From Rhizobium sp. ZPR4 (GTDB lineage: Bacteria; Pseudomonadota; Alphaproteobacteria; Rhizobiales; Rhizobiaceae): a stretch of DNA of 64,000 nucleotides. Numbering within the stretch: position 1 is the first letter of the stretch; every line of letters starts with the position of its first letter. This document shows, one piece after another, positions 40,368 to 49,211 of this stretch. The position numbers and the translations under genes are program-made. The DNA is taken from positions 806,001 through 870,000 of the forward strand of contig NZ_CP157968.1 in assembly GCF_040215725.1 (NCBI RefSeq), given 5' to 3'. The notes beneath the pieces are model-generated. The model was given only the letters and a program-made list of their open reading frames with translations, was not told where the DNA came from and did no database searches.

Positions 40368-41308
40368 TGGCCCGCCTCCTGTGCCGGTACGAGCGCCGGC
40401 GCACTCTCCTTTACAGCCTTCGTCGCGCCTGTACGGCGGTCGGCGCGGCTATAGTAGCGCTCGATATAGCTCTGGCCAATGTTCAGCACCGATGTAATCA
40501 GCAGATACCAGATGACGGCGACCAGCAGCATTGGGATGACTTCGAAGGTGCGGTTGTAGATCGACTGCACGGAATAGAGCAGATCAGCCATGGCGATGAC
40601 GCTGACGAGCGAAGTCGCCTTGATCATGCTGATGAGCTGGTTGCCGGTCGGCGGCACGATGGAGCGCATGGCCTGCGGGATGATGATGCGGCGCAGCGCC
40701 CGGATTCTCGTCATGCCAAAGGCTTCCGCAGTCTCGAACTGGCCCTTGTCGACCGAAAGCAGGCCGCCGCGAATGATCTCGGCCATATAGGCCGCTTCGT
40801 TGAGAGCGAGGCCGGCGATTGCTGCTGTCATTGGGCTGATAACGGAATTCGTGTCCCAGTTGACGAAGGTCGGGCCGAAGGGGATGCCGATCGACAGCGT
40901 CGGGAAAAGCGTCGAGAGATTGTACCAGAAGATCAGCTGCACGAGCAGCGGCGTGCCGCGGAAGAACCAGATGAACAGGGACGCGAGTGTGCTTGCCAGC
41001 GTGTCTTTCGACAGCCTGGCGATCGCCAAAAGCAGGCCGAACACGATGCCGAGCGCCATGGCGACGACGGTCAGGCCAAGCGAAACATAAAGGCCGCTGA
41101 TGACGACGGGATCGAAGAAATATTGCCCGACGACGTGCCAGCCGAAATTCTCATTGCGGGCGACCGACCACGCCCAATAGGCCGCGATCAGGAGGGTGAC
41201 GACCCAGGCCGCCACACGGCCCTTCGGGAACGGTGTGTGGGCATTCGCCACATCTCGTTCCGCCGCATCGCCAGATGGCGATGCGATGTCTTTGGCATTT
41301 GTGCTCAT
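40364..41308 (-). CDS. Amino-acid ABC transporter permease
   Basis: This 314-residue inner-membrane permease has an N-terminal extension, a first membrane helix (AWVVTLLIAAYWAWSVA) and about five core helices. It carries the EAA loop AEAFGMTRIRALRRIIIPQAMR, typical of the HisM/GlnP family. One permease gene is present, so a homodimer is expected. Both junctions, with the binding protein and the ATPase, are 4-bp ATGA-type overlaps, showing a tightly coupled transporter operon. Confidence 0.95.
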   Translation of the reverse strand: MSTNAKDIASPSGDAAERDVANAHTPFPKGRVAAWVVTLLIAAYWAWSVARNENFGWHVVGQYFFDPVVISGLYVSLGLTVVAMALGIVFGLLLAIARLSKDTLASTLASLFIWFFRGTPLLVQLIFWYNLSTLFPTLSIGIPFGPTFVNWDTNSVISPMTAAIAGLALNEAAYMAEIIRGGLLSVDKGQFETAEAFGMTRIRALRRIIIPQAMRSIVPPTGNQLISMIKATSLVSVIAMADLLYSVQSIYNRTFEVIPMLLVAVIWYLLITSVLNIGQSYIERYYSRADRRTGATKAVKESAPALVPAQEAGQ

Positions 41309-42195
41309 TTCGGCAATATCCCGCCAAGATTGATACCCGGCTCCTTGATCATATTGTTCTCAAGGCCCCATTTCTTCATGATGGCGGCATAGGTGCCGTT
41401 GTCCATAAGAACCTTGACGGCATCCTTGAGGATAGGTCCGAGCGATGAGCCCTTCGGCACCACGGCGCCCTGATAGAGATCTTCGAAACCGTTCTTCTGG
41501 CCGACGCCGGTCAGTTCCAGCTGGCCGCTGGCCTGCGAGACGAAATAAGTGAGCGGCGCCTGCGAGGAGAAGAAGGCGTCAGAGCGTTTGGAGCGGACGG
41601 CGAGAATGGAGCTCGGCTGGTCGGTGAAGGACTGAACCTCGATCGCGCCCTTGCCGTCGGTCTTGCACTTCTCGGCCTGCACCTGGATCACCTTTTCGGC
41701 CGACCCGCCCGCCATGACGGCAATGCGCTGGCCGCAGGCGCTGTCGAGCGAGGTAATGCCCTTCGGATTGCCCTTCTGGACGGCGAAGACGACGAATTCC
41801 TGCACCCAGTCGACGAAGTCATTGGCTTCCTCGCGGCTCTTGAAATCGCCGATCGGACCGAAGGCGAACTGATAGCGGCCGGAATTGATGCCGGCGAGGA
41901 TGGCAGGCAGGCCGCTGACGCTCTCATGCTCGATCTTCACGCCAAGCACTTCGCCGATCGCGTCGGTCAGATCGGCGCTGGCACCGGTCAGCTTGGTGCC
42001 GGTGACGATTTCATAGGGAGGGAAAGAGCCGTTGTTGACGGAGATCATCTTGCCCGATGTGCGGATCGCTTCCGGCAGCTTGGCCTGCAGATCCTTGTTG
42101 ACCGAGAGTTTCGGCAGGCTTGCATCCTCAGCGAAGGCGGCGCCCGACATCATCAGGCTTGCCAGGGCGACGTAGGTCATTTTCTTCAGCGACAT
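41305..42195 (-). CDS. Periplasmic amino-acid-type substrate-binding protein
   Basis: This 296-residue family 3 solute-binding protein has a signal peptide ending near GAAFA/EDA, then the SBP_bac_3 pattern (NGSFPPYEIVTGTKLTGASA and FAFGPIGDFKSREEAND). It captures a polar amino acid or amino-acid-like compound for the permease. The ligand cannot be read from sequence. ATG 42195 is preferred because GGGGA lies 7 bp upstream. ATG 42201 would sit against the ribosome site. Confidence 0.93.
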   Translation of the reverse strand: MSLKKMTYVALASLMMSGAAFAEDASLPKLSVNKDLQAKLPEAIRTSGKMISVNNGSFPPYEIVTGTKLTGASADLTDAIGEVLGVKIEHESVSGLPAILAGINSGRYQFAFGPIGDFKSREEANDFVDWVQEFVVFAVQKGNPKGITSLDSACGQRIAVMAGGSAEKVIQVQAEKCKTDGKGAIEVQSFTDQPSSILAVRSKRSDAFFSSQAPLTYFVSQASGQLELTGVGQKNGFEDLYQGAVVPKGSSLGPILKDAVKVLMDNGTYAAIMKKWGLENNMIKEPGINLGGILPK

Positions 42196-42241
42196 GTTCA
42201 TTCCCCTTTTTGCTTTGTGTCTCTGATTTTTCAGTCGATGG

Positions 42242-43219
42242 TCAGGCAGCGCTCGTCCGGCTGCCATCGACGTCGAACGGGAAGAGTTCTTCCGGCGTCA
42301 TCAGCCGCGGCAGGATACCCTGCACATGCAGCTCCCCAGCGAAATCTGCGATCATCTTACGGTTGGCGGCAAAGCCGCTCGCATCCCAGCCCTCAGGCAA
42401 TTCGACCGCCGATTTCAGGAGTTCGTCGAGCATGAAGGGCGTGGTGTCGGCATATTTGCGCCGCTTGCTGAGCCACACACGCTGCGATTCATCGATGAGG
42501 GCGCTCAGCTCAGCCATGACCCACGGATGCTCGGCGGCAAACTCCGCCTTCAATCCGATCAGGTGCATACCCGGTACATAGCCCACATCGGCGAAATAGC
42601 GATGTTCGGCGGCGCGGAAATCGGAAAGCACCTGGCGGAAACCGGAATTGCCGGCGAAATAACCGTCCGGCATGAAGGGCGTGAAGATCGCGTCAAGCAG
42701 GCCTTCCTTCAAAAGCTCCACCATCGGCCTTTCGCCGGGTGCGGCCTCGATGCGGCCGGGGCGGCCGAAACCGTCGAGGCGATCGGTGATCGGATGGGCT
42801 TCGGTGAGACGGCCGGCATACCACATGGCATCTTCGACGCCGACGCCTTCGCGCCGCAGTGCTGCCCGCGTCCAGGTATTGCCGGAGTCGCGCCAGCCGG
42901 TGACGCCGATGCGTTTGCCGGCAAGTTGGGCGAAGTTCGTGATCGGGCTGTCCTTGGTGGTGATGACGCAGCGATGGCGGAAGCCGCGCATGATGAAATT
43001 CGGAATGCCGACGACGCTCGCGTCACCGTCGATGCGCAGCTGCGTATAGCGGCTGAAGGAGGTTTCCGCGGCATCATAGGCATCGCTCTTGCCGACATGC
43101 GAGATCAGCGTGCCGACACGGTCCACCTTGATGTCGAGCTTGCGGGAGGAGACGTCACCCAGGACCAGAGGGGTCATGTAGTCCCAGTCACGGAGAGCAA
43201 GTCGAAGAGTAAGGGCCAT
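42242..43219 (-). CDS. Dihydroxyphthalate decarboxylase-like / PBP2-fold protein
   Basis: This 325-residue protein without signal peptide resembles the 4,5-dihydroxyphthalate decarboxylase family, which has a periplasmic-binding-protein type 2 fold. Its landmarks are LTLRLALRDWDYMTPLVLGD, SFSRYTQ, VVGIPNFIMRGFRHRCVITT, KRIGVTGWRDSGNTW and DAIFTPFMPDGYF. It may be a cytoplasmic decarboxylase or lyase acting on the imported compound, or a cytoplasmic ligand-binding protein. It is the first gene of the five-gene operon and faces the MocR gene across a palindromic operator. ATG 43219 starts the conserved sequence. Confidence 0.78.
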   Translation of the reverse strand: MALTLRLALRDWDYMTPLVLGDVSSRKLDIKVDRVGTLISHVGKSDAYDAAETSFSRYTQLRIDGDASVVGIPNFIMRGFRHRCVITTKDSPITNFAQLAGKRIGVTGWRDSGNTWTRAALRREGVGVEDAMWYAGRLTEAHPITDRLDGFGRPGRIEAAPGERPMVELLKEGLLDAIFTPFMPDGYFAGNSGFRQVLSDFRAAEHRYFADVGYVPGMHLIGLKAEFAAEHPWVMAELSALIDESQRVWLSKRRKYADTTPFMLDELLKSAVELPEGWDASGFAANRKMIADFAGELHVQGILPRLMTPEELFPFDVDGSRTSAA

Positions 43220-43258
43220 GAAATTCACTCGCGGGAAAACTTGTTTTCTCAACGACTA

Positions 43259-43304
43259 AATGTTCAATATAAGTCGATCAAATATTATTACGTTATTGAA
43301 CATT
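43259..43304. promoter_or_regulatory. MocR operator candidate
   Basis: AATGTTCAATA (43259-43269) and TATTGAACATT (43294-43304) are perfect 11-bp inverted copies whose centres are 35 bp apart, between the divergent MocR and transporter genes. Widely spaced half-sites bound by a dimer are typical of MocR regulators. The AT-rich centre could carry the promoters. Confidence 0.75.
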
Positions 43305-43319
43305 AAAAATGGTGCGAAA

Positions 43320-44648
43320 ATGAGCGAAGATCGGGACGCGAAATGGTTTGCCGAAAAATTGAGCGATCGGACCATTCGTGGCATTGCACTTGAAACGAGC
43401 GCGCTCATTCGCGCCGGGGCGCTGCCTGTTGGCACCAAGCTGCCGTCGATCCGCGACCTTGCCTTTGTCCTTGGGGTGAGCCCGGCAACCCTATCGGAAG
43501 CCTGGAGCGAGCTCAGGCGTCAGAAGATCATCAGCGGACGAGGCCGGAATGGTACATGGGTCAGCGGCGACCGCTTTGTTGCCAAGCCGGCGCGGCTGGC
43601 AAGCGTCGGCGACTACGGTTCCGACGCCCTCAATCTGACGGCCGCCGTTCCCGATGTGCAACTGCTGCCGAAGCTCGAGGCGGCGATGGCCTATGGCGCC
43701 TCGGCCGAGAATCTCAACAGCTACGAGCGCAATCGCATCCTGCCGGAGCTGGAAAGCGAGGTCAGGAAGAGCTGGCCCTATGAGCCAGAGGCCTTCCTGG
43801 CAACGAATGGCGGCTATAATGCCGTCTACACTCTGATCAATGCCCTCGTCATGCCGGGTGCCGCCGTCGCGATCGAAGACCCGACAGGCATGCGGCTTCT
43901 CGATATTCTCGAGGATCGGGGTGCCCGCATCATTCCGGTGAAATGCGATGAGGAGGGGCCGCTGCCGTCTTCGCTGGAGGAAGCGTTGAAATACCGCCCG
44001 GTCGCCTTCATCTTTCAGCCGCGCATCCATTCTGTCACGGGCCAAAGCGTCAGTGCGGCGCGCATGGCGGCCATTGCCGAGATCCTTCGCGACAAGGATA
44101 CGTTGATCGTGGAGGACGATGGTATCGCCGATATCTCGATGGCGCCGCGCCATTCGATGGGGAGCCTTTTTCCCGATCGGGTCATCCATATCCTGTCGTT
44201 TTCGAAAACGCACGGGCCGGATCTGCGCCTCGCGGTCTTGTCGAGTTCGCGGGCGATCATCGATCAGATCCAGTCCTATCGCAGCTTCAGCTCCGGCTGG
44301 ACCAGCCGTATTCTGCAGGCGGCGGCGGCCTGGCTGCTGCGCGATCCGGCGACGGCGGCATGCCTCGATCATGCCCGCAAGACCTATCGGGAGCGCCGGG
44401 CCGGCCTCATCGATGCGCTTGGCGAGCGTGGCGTCGATGCAAAACACGGGGAGGGGCTGTGTGCCTGGGTGCCGGTCTCGTCGGAGCCCTTCGCAATGGT
44501 GACGCTTGCCGCCCGAGGCATTGCGGTGCATCCCGGTGCCAAGTTCTCGATCTTGCCCAGCAGTCATTTGCGTGTCGCGACGGCCAAACTCTCGGAGCGG
44601 CGTGACTATGTTGCGGATGCCATCGCACTTGCCGCTGTCCACACGTGA
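43320..44648 (+). CDS. MocR-family PLP-dependent regulator
   Basis: This 442-residue protein joins an N-terminal GntR-type winged HTH (ALPVGTKLPSIRDLAFVLGV, then SPATLSEAWSELRRQ) to a fold-type I aminotransferase domain. The PLP lysine lies in SFSKTHGPDLRLA, near residue 297. MocR proteins sense amino-acid-like ligands through PLP and control adjacent transport or metabolic genes. It is divergent from the five-gene ABC/amidohydrolase operon, its likely target. ATG 43320 is used. The open frame extends back over the operator. It ends 9 bp from the convergent acyltransferase gene. Confidence 0.92.
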   Translation: MSEDRDAKWFAEKLSDRTIRGIALETSALIRAGALPVGTKLPSIRDLAFVLGVSPATLSEAWSELRRQKIISGRGRNGTWVSGDRFVAKPARLASVGDYGSDALNLTAAVPDVQLLPKLEAAMAYGASAENLNSYERNRILPELESEVRKSWPYEPEAFLATNGGYNAVYTLINALVMPGAAVAIEDPTGMRLLDILEDRGARIIPVKCDEEGPLPSSLEEALKYRPVAFIFQPRIHSVTGQSVSAARMAAIAEILRDKDTLIVEDDGIADISMAPRHSMGSLFPDRVIHILSFSKTHGPDLRLAVLSSSRAIIDQIQSYRSFSSGWTSRILQAAAAWLLRDPATAACLDHARKTYRERRAGLIDALGERGVDAKHGEGLCAWVPVSSEPFAMVTLAARGIAVHPGAKFSILPSSHLRVATAKLSERRDYVADAIALAAVHT

Positions 44649-44657
44649 ATGGCAATG

Positions 44658-45728
44658 CTACCGGCTCGAGGTCGCACCCACGCTTTTGGGCGCCTCCCTC
44701 CAGGGGGAAGCATACCTGACGAGGATAGTCGCAAGCTTGGCCGAGATAAGCGCAATGATGGAGATCGCGACGAGGTAGATTGCGATGTAGACGGGTTGCG
44801 GCAAGTGGATATTGCGCATCAGATGCCCGTAGATCTCGGTGAAACCGCGATGGCACATGTAGATCGGATAGGAGAGGTAGCCGAGAAAGATACCGAGCCG
44901 CTGCAGCTTGGCCGGCAGTTCGAGCATTGTGCCTGCAAGGACGATGAGCGGCGAGATCAGGATGCAGAACACCAGCGCGTATTTCAGCGAATAGGTGGGG
45001 AGAAACAGCAAGATCAGGATCGCTGCGATCGGCAACAGCGCGGCATAGGTGTTCACCGTGTGGCCGAGCGCTGCGACGTTTCGAAGCCGATAGATGATCA
45101 TTCCGAGCGTGAAAGAGAAGAAGACGCGGGCAAAACCGCCATCCACGGAGTGCCATTCCCAACCGAGATCGAGCGATTTGTGGAAGAAGACCGAGCCGAT
45201 CAGCGTCGCCAGAGATGCGGCGGCTATGAGGACGAGGCTTCGCGTTTTCAGTCGGAAAAGCACCAGCGCGAAGACCAGATTGGCCAGCAACTCCCAAAAC
45301 AGCGACCAGGCGGGGCCATTTAGCGGATAGAGCGCCAAGATGTCTCCGGCCGATCGCGTCAGAAAGCTCGGCGAAGGCAGCATGAACACGGTCGTAAGGA
45401 TGCTTGCGGCAAGATCGGCCCGCCCGACGCCTGCCGCCTGCCAATGCAGCAGCAATTGCACAAGGCCGTAGACGCTGCCGATGAGGAATAGCGGATAGAG
45501 GCGCGCGTAGCGGGCCTTCATGAACGCCAGCACGGTCATGCCGCCGGCGAGCTTTTCGCCATAGGCTCTGGCGATGACGAAGCCGCTGAGCACGAAGAAG
45601 AAATCGACCGCGATGTAGGCCGAAGGCGCATAGGGCCTGTCAAGGTGGTAGACGACGACGGCGAATGCCGCCAGGCCGCGCATCGCATCCAGGGCCGCGT
45701 ATCTATGTTTCGTTGCATCAGCCGGCAT
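44658..45728 (-). CDS. Acyltransferase 3 family membrane protein
   Basis: This 356-residue integral membrane O-acyltransferase of the OafA/ExoZ type begins with the family signature YAALDAMRGLAAFAVVVYHL, including the conserved RGLA and YH residues, and has about ten helices. It adds acetyl or another acyl group to a surface polysaccharide or lipid-linked sugar. It ends a three-gene unit with a flippase and a glycosyltransferase on the same strand, so the polysaccharide those genes make is the likely substrate. Confidence 0.92.
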   Translation of the reverse strand: MPADATKHRYAALDAMRGLAAFAVVVYHLDRPYAPSAYIAVDFFFVLSGFVIARAYGEKLAGGMTVLAFMKARYARLYPLFLIGSVYGLVQLLLHWQAAGVGRADLAASILTTVFMLPSPSFLTRSAGDILALYPLNGPAWSLFWELLANLVFALVLFRLKTRSLVLIAAASLATLIGSVFFHKSLDLGWEWHSVDGGFARVFFSFTLGMIIYRLRNVAALGHTVNTYAALLPIAAILILLFLPTYSLKYALVFCILISPLIVLAGTMLELPAKLQRLGIFLGYLSYPIYMCHRGFTEIYGHLMRNIHLPQPVYIAIYLVAISIIALISAKLATILVRYASPWREAPKSVGATSSR

Positions 45729-45764
45729 TCATCGAAACCTTGTTGAGCGAAAGGATTGCCGTGA

Positions 45765-46580
45765 CTATCCGGCGGCGCGCGCGCCGAAGAATTCGTTTCT
45801 CAGATTGCGGTCGAGCGGGCGTACCCGCGAAAGGTTACCCAGGAATTGGCGGGGGCTTGTCAGCACCGACCGGTTCAGGAAATGGGTCCTGATAAGATTG
45901 GAGGACTTGCTGTGGGCGCCGGCATGGCCGACCCGATAGATCGCACCGCGGAAGGGAAGCGAACCGAGCGGCGAGCCCCCGTCGGCCAGCAGCTTGCCGA
46001 TGCGCACATGGCTGCCGAGCATGGATTTGATGTAATCGATCTCGGCATCCTCGAAGGTCGCCGGCAGGCGATAGAGATCGGAGCGGATGATCAGCGACGT
46101 GCCGCAATAATTGGCGAAGTCGTTGTGATGCAGAAGCAGCCGGCCGCCTTCGTTCCAGAGATAGCCCCGGTCGATCTTCCAGCCATTGGCGTCGGAATTT
46201 CTGGCGGCGAAATCGACGATGTTGGCGCTGACGAAATCATCGTCGTCGACGATCATGAAGAAACGTGTATCGCGCGCCGAAAGCATGCCGCTCAGCACGC
46301 GGCGGCCTTTGTCCAGCCGAAAGGCGTCGTAGACCTTCTCGCGATCGGCGCCGTTGATGTCGTGGAGCTGGTTTGGTGGAAATGTCACGCGCTCGGCCGT
46401 AAAATTCGGCGGCAGATCGGGCAGATCGGCGCCTTCATTGGCGACGACCACGCCGCGCCAGTTATTGTTGGATTGCCCGGCGATCGATGCGATCGTTTGT
46501 GACAGTCGTTGTTTCAGCGCGGGCCAATCGTTGGAATTGGCCTGATGGCGAACGGGAATGATGAACGTAACCAGTGTCAT
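45765..46580 (-). CDS. GT-A type glycosyltransferase
   Basis: This 271-residue cytoplasmic protein has a GT-A/GT2-like start (TLVTFIIPVRHQANSNDW), a nucleotide-sugar region with IVDDDDFVSANIVDF (the acidic DxD-type motif) and a short acceptor domain. The donor sugar is unknown. ATG 46580 is preferred over 46598 because GGAAAGGCG lies at the right distance. It is flanked by a flippase and an acyltransferase gene, which supports a role in assembling a decorated surface glycan. Confidence 0.85.
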   Translation of the reverse strand: MTLVTFIIPVRHQANSNDWPALKQRLSQTIASIAGQSNNNWRGVVVANEGADLPDLPPNFTAERVTFPPNQLHDINGADREKVYDAFRLDKGRRVLSGMLSARDTRFFMIVDDDDFVSANIVDFAARNSDANGWKIDRGYLWNEGGRLLLHHNDFANYCGTSLIIRSDLYRLPATFEDAEIDYIKSMLGSHVRIGKLLADGGSPLGSLPFRGAIYRVGHAGAHSKSSNLIRTHFLNRSVLTSPRQFLGNLSRVRPLDRNLRNEFFGARAAG

Positions 46581-46672
46581 GAGGCGCCTTTCCGACATTT
46601 GCTATTGCTACCGCAGGGATCGAAGGCCCCATGTGGAATGCCATGCTTCGATCCGATGGCCACGATGCCTTG

Positions 46673-48220
46673 CTACTGTGCCCTTGCACGGCGACCTTGC
46701 AGTGTCGTCCGCACGAGGAAGAGGACCCTTTCTCTGCATAAGAGAAGGATGAGACCCGAATAGGTGAGGCCGCCGACCAAGATTTCGCAGATGAGACGTG
46801 TTGCGAGGGAGCGGTCGTACAAGGCCGACGAGGCTGCCAGCACCACGACAAGCATGCCGAGATAGGCGGCTATGGGCCGCAGGAACTGGCCGAAATATTC
46901 CAGAATGCTGAGACCAATCAAACGCGACACCATCCAAAGCGTCACCGGCCAGAGCATCAGCACCCCGACCATGAGCCCGAAGACGACGGTTGCGACACCA
47001 TATTTATGGAGGATGAAAACGGTGAGGATCGAGACGACATTGCGCACCAACTGATAGTAGAACCACCAGTCGGATCTACCCTGGCTGGTGATCAGGGATG
47101 CCTGGATGATGCCGATGCCGGCCATCAGGCCGATCACGCAGAAGAAGCGAACGGGCCAGACGGCGGCCGCCCAATGCGGTCCGAAGATCAGCGGAATGGC
47201 ATCGTCGGCGACCGCCGCCAGTCCCATGAAGGCCGGAAACGATACCAGCGAGCAGCCGAAGGTCGCCATGAGAAAGGCTTCGCGCACTTTGTCCTTATCG
47301 TGCTGCAGGGAGGAGAGCAGCACATGGCTGACCGAATTCAGTCCGCCCGCCACGACGTTGTTGAGCATCTCATAGAGCCGTCGGGCGAAATTATAGATAC
47401 CGAGAGCGGCCGGGCTTACCAGCGTGCCGATGATCAGCTGGTCGAGATTCATGGTCTGGAGGAAGCGGTTGCCCGAGGCGAAGATGCCGTAATGCAGCAG
47501 TTCGCGCAGGCTTGAGAACTTTACCCTGAAGCCAGGCAGCCATTTTGCGCCCCAGAAAGCGGCGATGCAGGCGGCCGCCGGCGCGGCGATCTGGGCGATC
47601 GCAAGCGCCCACAGGCCAAAACCCGCAAAAACCAGCGAGAGACAGATAACCGCCGAAACAGAGGTGGCGATCGCGGTGCGGGCTGCAGCAAGATGAAAGG
47701 ACATCGTCCGGCCGATCAGGGCGTTGGGGACGATGATCATCATGTCGAAGAAGATTTTGAGGCCGATGATCAGCAGCAGCTTGACGATATCATCGTGTCC
47801 GAGCCAATGGGCGAGAAACGGTGAAAGCAGAAACAGCGCGGCATAAAGGATGGCCGCGGAGACGAAGGATAGCCAGAAGACCGTATCAAGGTGGCTGCGT
47901 CGAATGGATTTCTGCTGGATCAGGGCCTCGCCGAAGGCCGTCGGTCCGAAGCCGGAGGCGAAACTGACGATAGCGAAGGCGAGCGCTACCAGACCGAAAT
48001 CCTGTGGCAGAAGAAAACGGGAGGTGACGACGAAGACAAGGCTGTTGAGTGCCGTCGGGATAAGCGTATCCAGCGCCGACCAGAAGGCGCCCCTCAACGC
48101 GGCCCGCGATCGGTTTTCGCTCAGATGTTCAAAGACGACTTCATCCGCTTCGGACGCCAGCAAACGCATACCTCGCCGTTTTAGATCTGCAGCGGATGCC
48201 GGAGTTCCAGCGCCCGCCAT
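46673..48220 (-). CDS. Lipid-linked oligosaccharide flippase (MOP/Wzx-type)
   Basis: This 515-residue protein has about 12-14 transmembrane helices and the MOP-superfamily look of polysaccharide exporters: ALNSLVFVVTSRFLLPQDFGLVALAFA, GFGPTAFGEALIQQKSI and later YNFARRLYEMLNN. It should translocate an undecaprenyl-linked glycan across the inner membrane. ATG 48169 is a possible shorter start. It begins a same-strand unit of flippase, glycosyltransferase and acyltransferase without a polymerase, so it may serve a short glycan. Confidence 0.88.
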   Translation of the reverse strand: MAGAGTPASAADLKRRGMRLLASEADEVVFEHLSENRSRAALRGAFWSALDTLIPTALNSLVFVVTSRFLLPQDFGLVALAFAIVSFASGFGPTAFGEALIQQKSIRRSHLDTVFWLSFVSAAILYAALFLLSPFLAHWLGHDDIVKLLLIIGLKIFFDMMIIVPNALIGRTMSFHLAAARTAIATSVSAVICLSLVFAGFGLWALAIAQIAAPAAACIAAFWGAKWLPGFRVKFSSLRELLHYGIFASGNRFLQTMNLDQLIIGTLVSPAALGIYNFARRLYEMLNNVVAGGLNSVSHVLLSSLQHDKDKVREAFLMATFGCSLVSFPAFMGLAAVADDAIPLIFGPHWAAAVWPVRFFCVIGLMAGIGIIQASLITSQGRSDWWFYYQLVRNVVSILTVFILHKYGVATVVFGLMVGVLMLWPVTLWMVSRLIGLSILEYFGQFLRPIAAYLGMLVVVLAASSALYDRSLATRLICEILVGGLTYSGLILLLCRERVLFLVRTTLQGRRARAQ

Positions 48221-48305
48221 TGCCGCTTCGCCATCGTTCGATGGAGCAGGACGGCGTGTTGGATGCTTGATTTAGGCCAGCCCCTCGATTTGTCTAGGGA
48301 GGATT

Positions 48306-48318
48306 GTTGCATTGCAAC
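48306..48318. promoter_or_regulatory. Palindrome upstream of the flippase gene
   Basis: GTTGCA-T-TGCAAC is a perfect palindrome, 86 bp before the flippase start codon in the gap after the convergent side of the J-domain gene. It could bind a regulator of the glycan unit. No regulator is adjacent. Confidence 0.35.
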
Positions 48319-48395
48319 ATTGCGTTGCCGAAAGTGATCTCGCGATCAAGGCAAACGCGAAATCTGTCGCTTCAGAGCGGCGAAACGCGCCGCCT

Positions 48396-49025
48396 CTATT
48401 GTGCGGCCGAGCGTACCCTTGGCTCGTCCCATTCGATTTCGGGAGCAGCATCGGCTTCGTGCTGGGGCTCGATCATCTCGTAAAGATAGCCTTCGAGCAT
48501 GTCGCAGGCGCGTTCGCTGGCGCCGATCTTGGCTTCCGTTTCGCTGATGGCGGTGGCGATCGCCTTGATGCGGGCGCGCAGCATGTGGCCGACCACATCC
48601 TTGCCGGGGCGCTGACCCAGCCGGTCGAGGTGAAGGCCGATACGACTGGAATGCCGCTCGAGCTCGCTCTTGCTGAAATTCGCCTTGCGAATTTCTTCCA
48701 GAAGGCTTGCCCGCATCTTGGCGACCGGGTCGAAAGTGCCCGGCTCGCGCTCGTCCAGCACTATCTCGGTGATGAGTTTCTCGATGGCGACCAGCGCCTG
48801 CAGGTCGACGGCGTCGGTCAGTTCGACGTCATAGCCGGTATCGTCAAAGACCTTGCGGCGCACGGGATCGAGAAGCAGCTCATAGGCCTTCTGCAGCTGC
48901 GCGAAAGCCTCGGTGTCGCCGCCGGAATCCGGGTGGGCTGCCTTCGCGCGCTTACGATAGGCTGCCTTGATCTGCTCTTCGCCCGCATCACGCGCAACGC
49001 CGAGAATATCGTATGGATCAGTCAC
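48396..49025 (-). CDS. J-domain protein (DnaJ-like co-chaperone)
   Basis: This 209-residue protein has an N-terminal J domain (DPYDILGVARDAGEEQIKAA, then the HPD motif in AHPDSGG) that would stimulate an Hsp70 ATPase. The rest is helical and charged and has no zinc-finger or client domain of DnaJ, so it is a specialised J protein with an unknown client. The start codon is GTG at 49023-49025, supported by AGGAG 5 bp upstream and by the conserved residues directly after it. It stands alone on its strand. Confidence 0.88.
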   Translation of the reverse strand: MTDPYDILGVARDAGEEQIKAAYRKRAKAAHPDSGGDTEAFAQLQKAYELLLDPVRRKVFDDTGYDVELTDAVDLQALVAIEKLITEIVLDEREPGTFDPVAKMRASLLEEIRKANFSKSELERHSSRIGLHLDRLGQRPGKDVVGHMLRARIKAIATAISETEAKIGASERACDMLEGYLYEMIEPQHEADAAPEIEWDEPRVRSAAQ

Positions 49026-49211
49026 TCCAACTCCTGCCGCCGCTATTCCTGTTTTAAGGCCCTTGCCGCTGATACTGCCGGCGCGGTTTAAACTTCCCGC
49101 CAGCCCGTTTCAATCGGGTCCGGCGCTATTTGTACCATCACAAAGGCAGAGTTTGGACAAAAAGAAGCCCATGTCAAAGATGAACTGTCTCGTGCATGGA
49201 AATGTGCCGGC

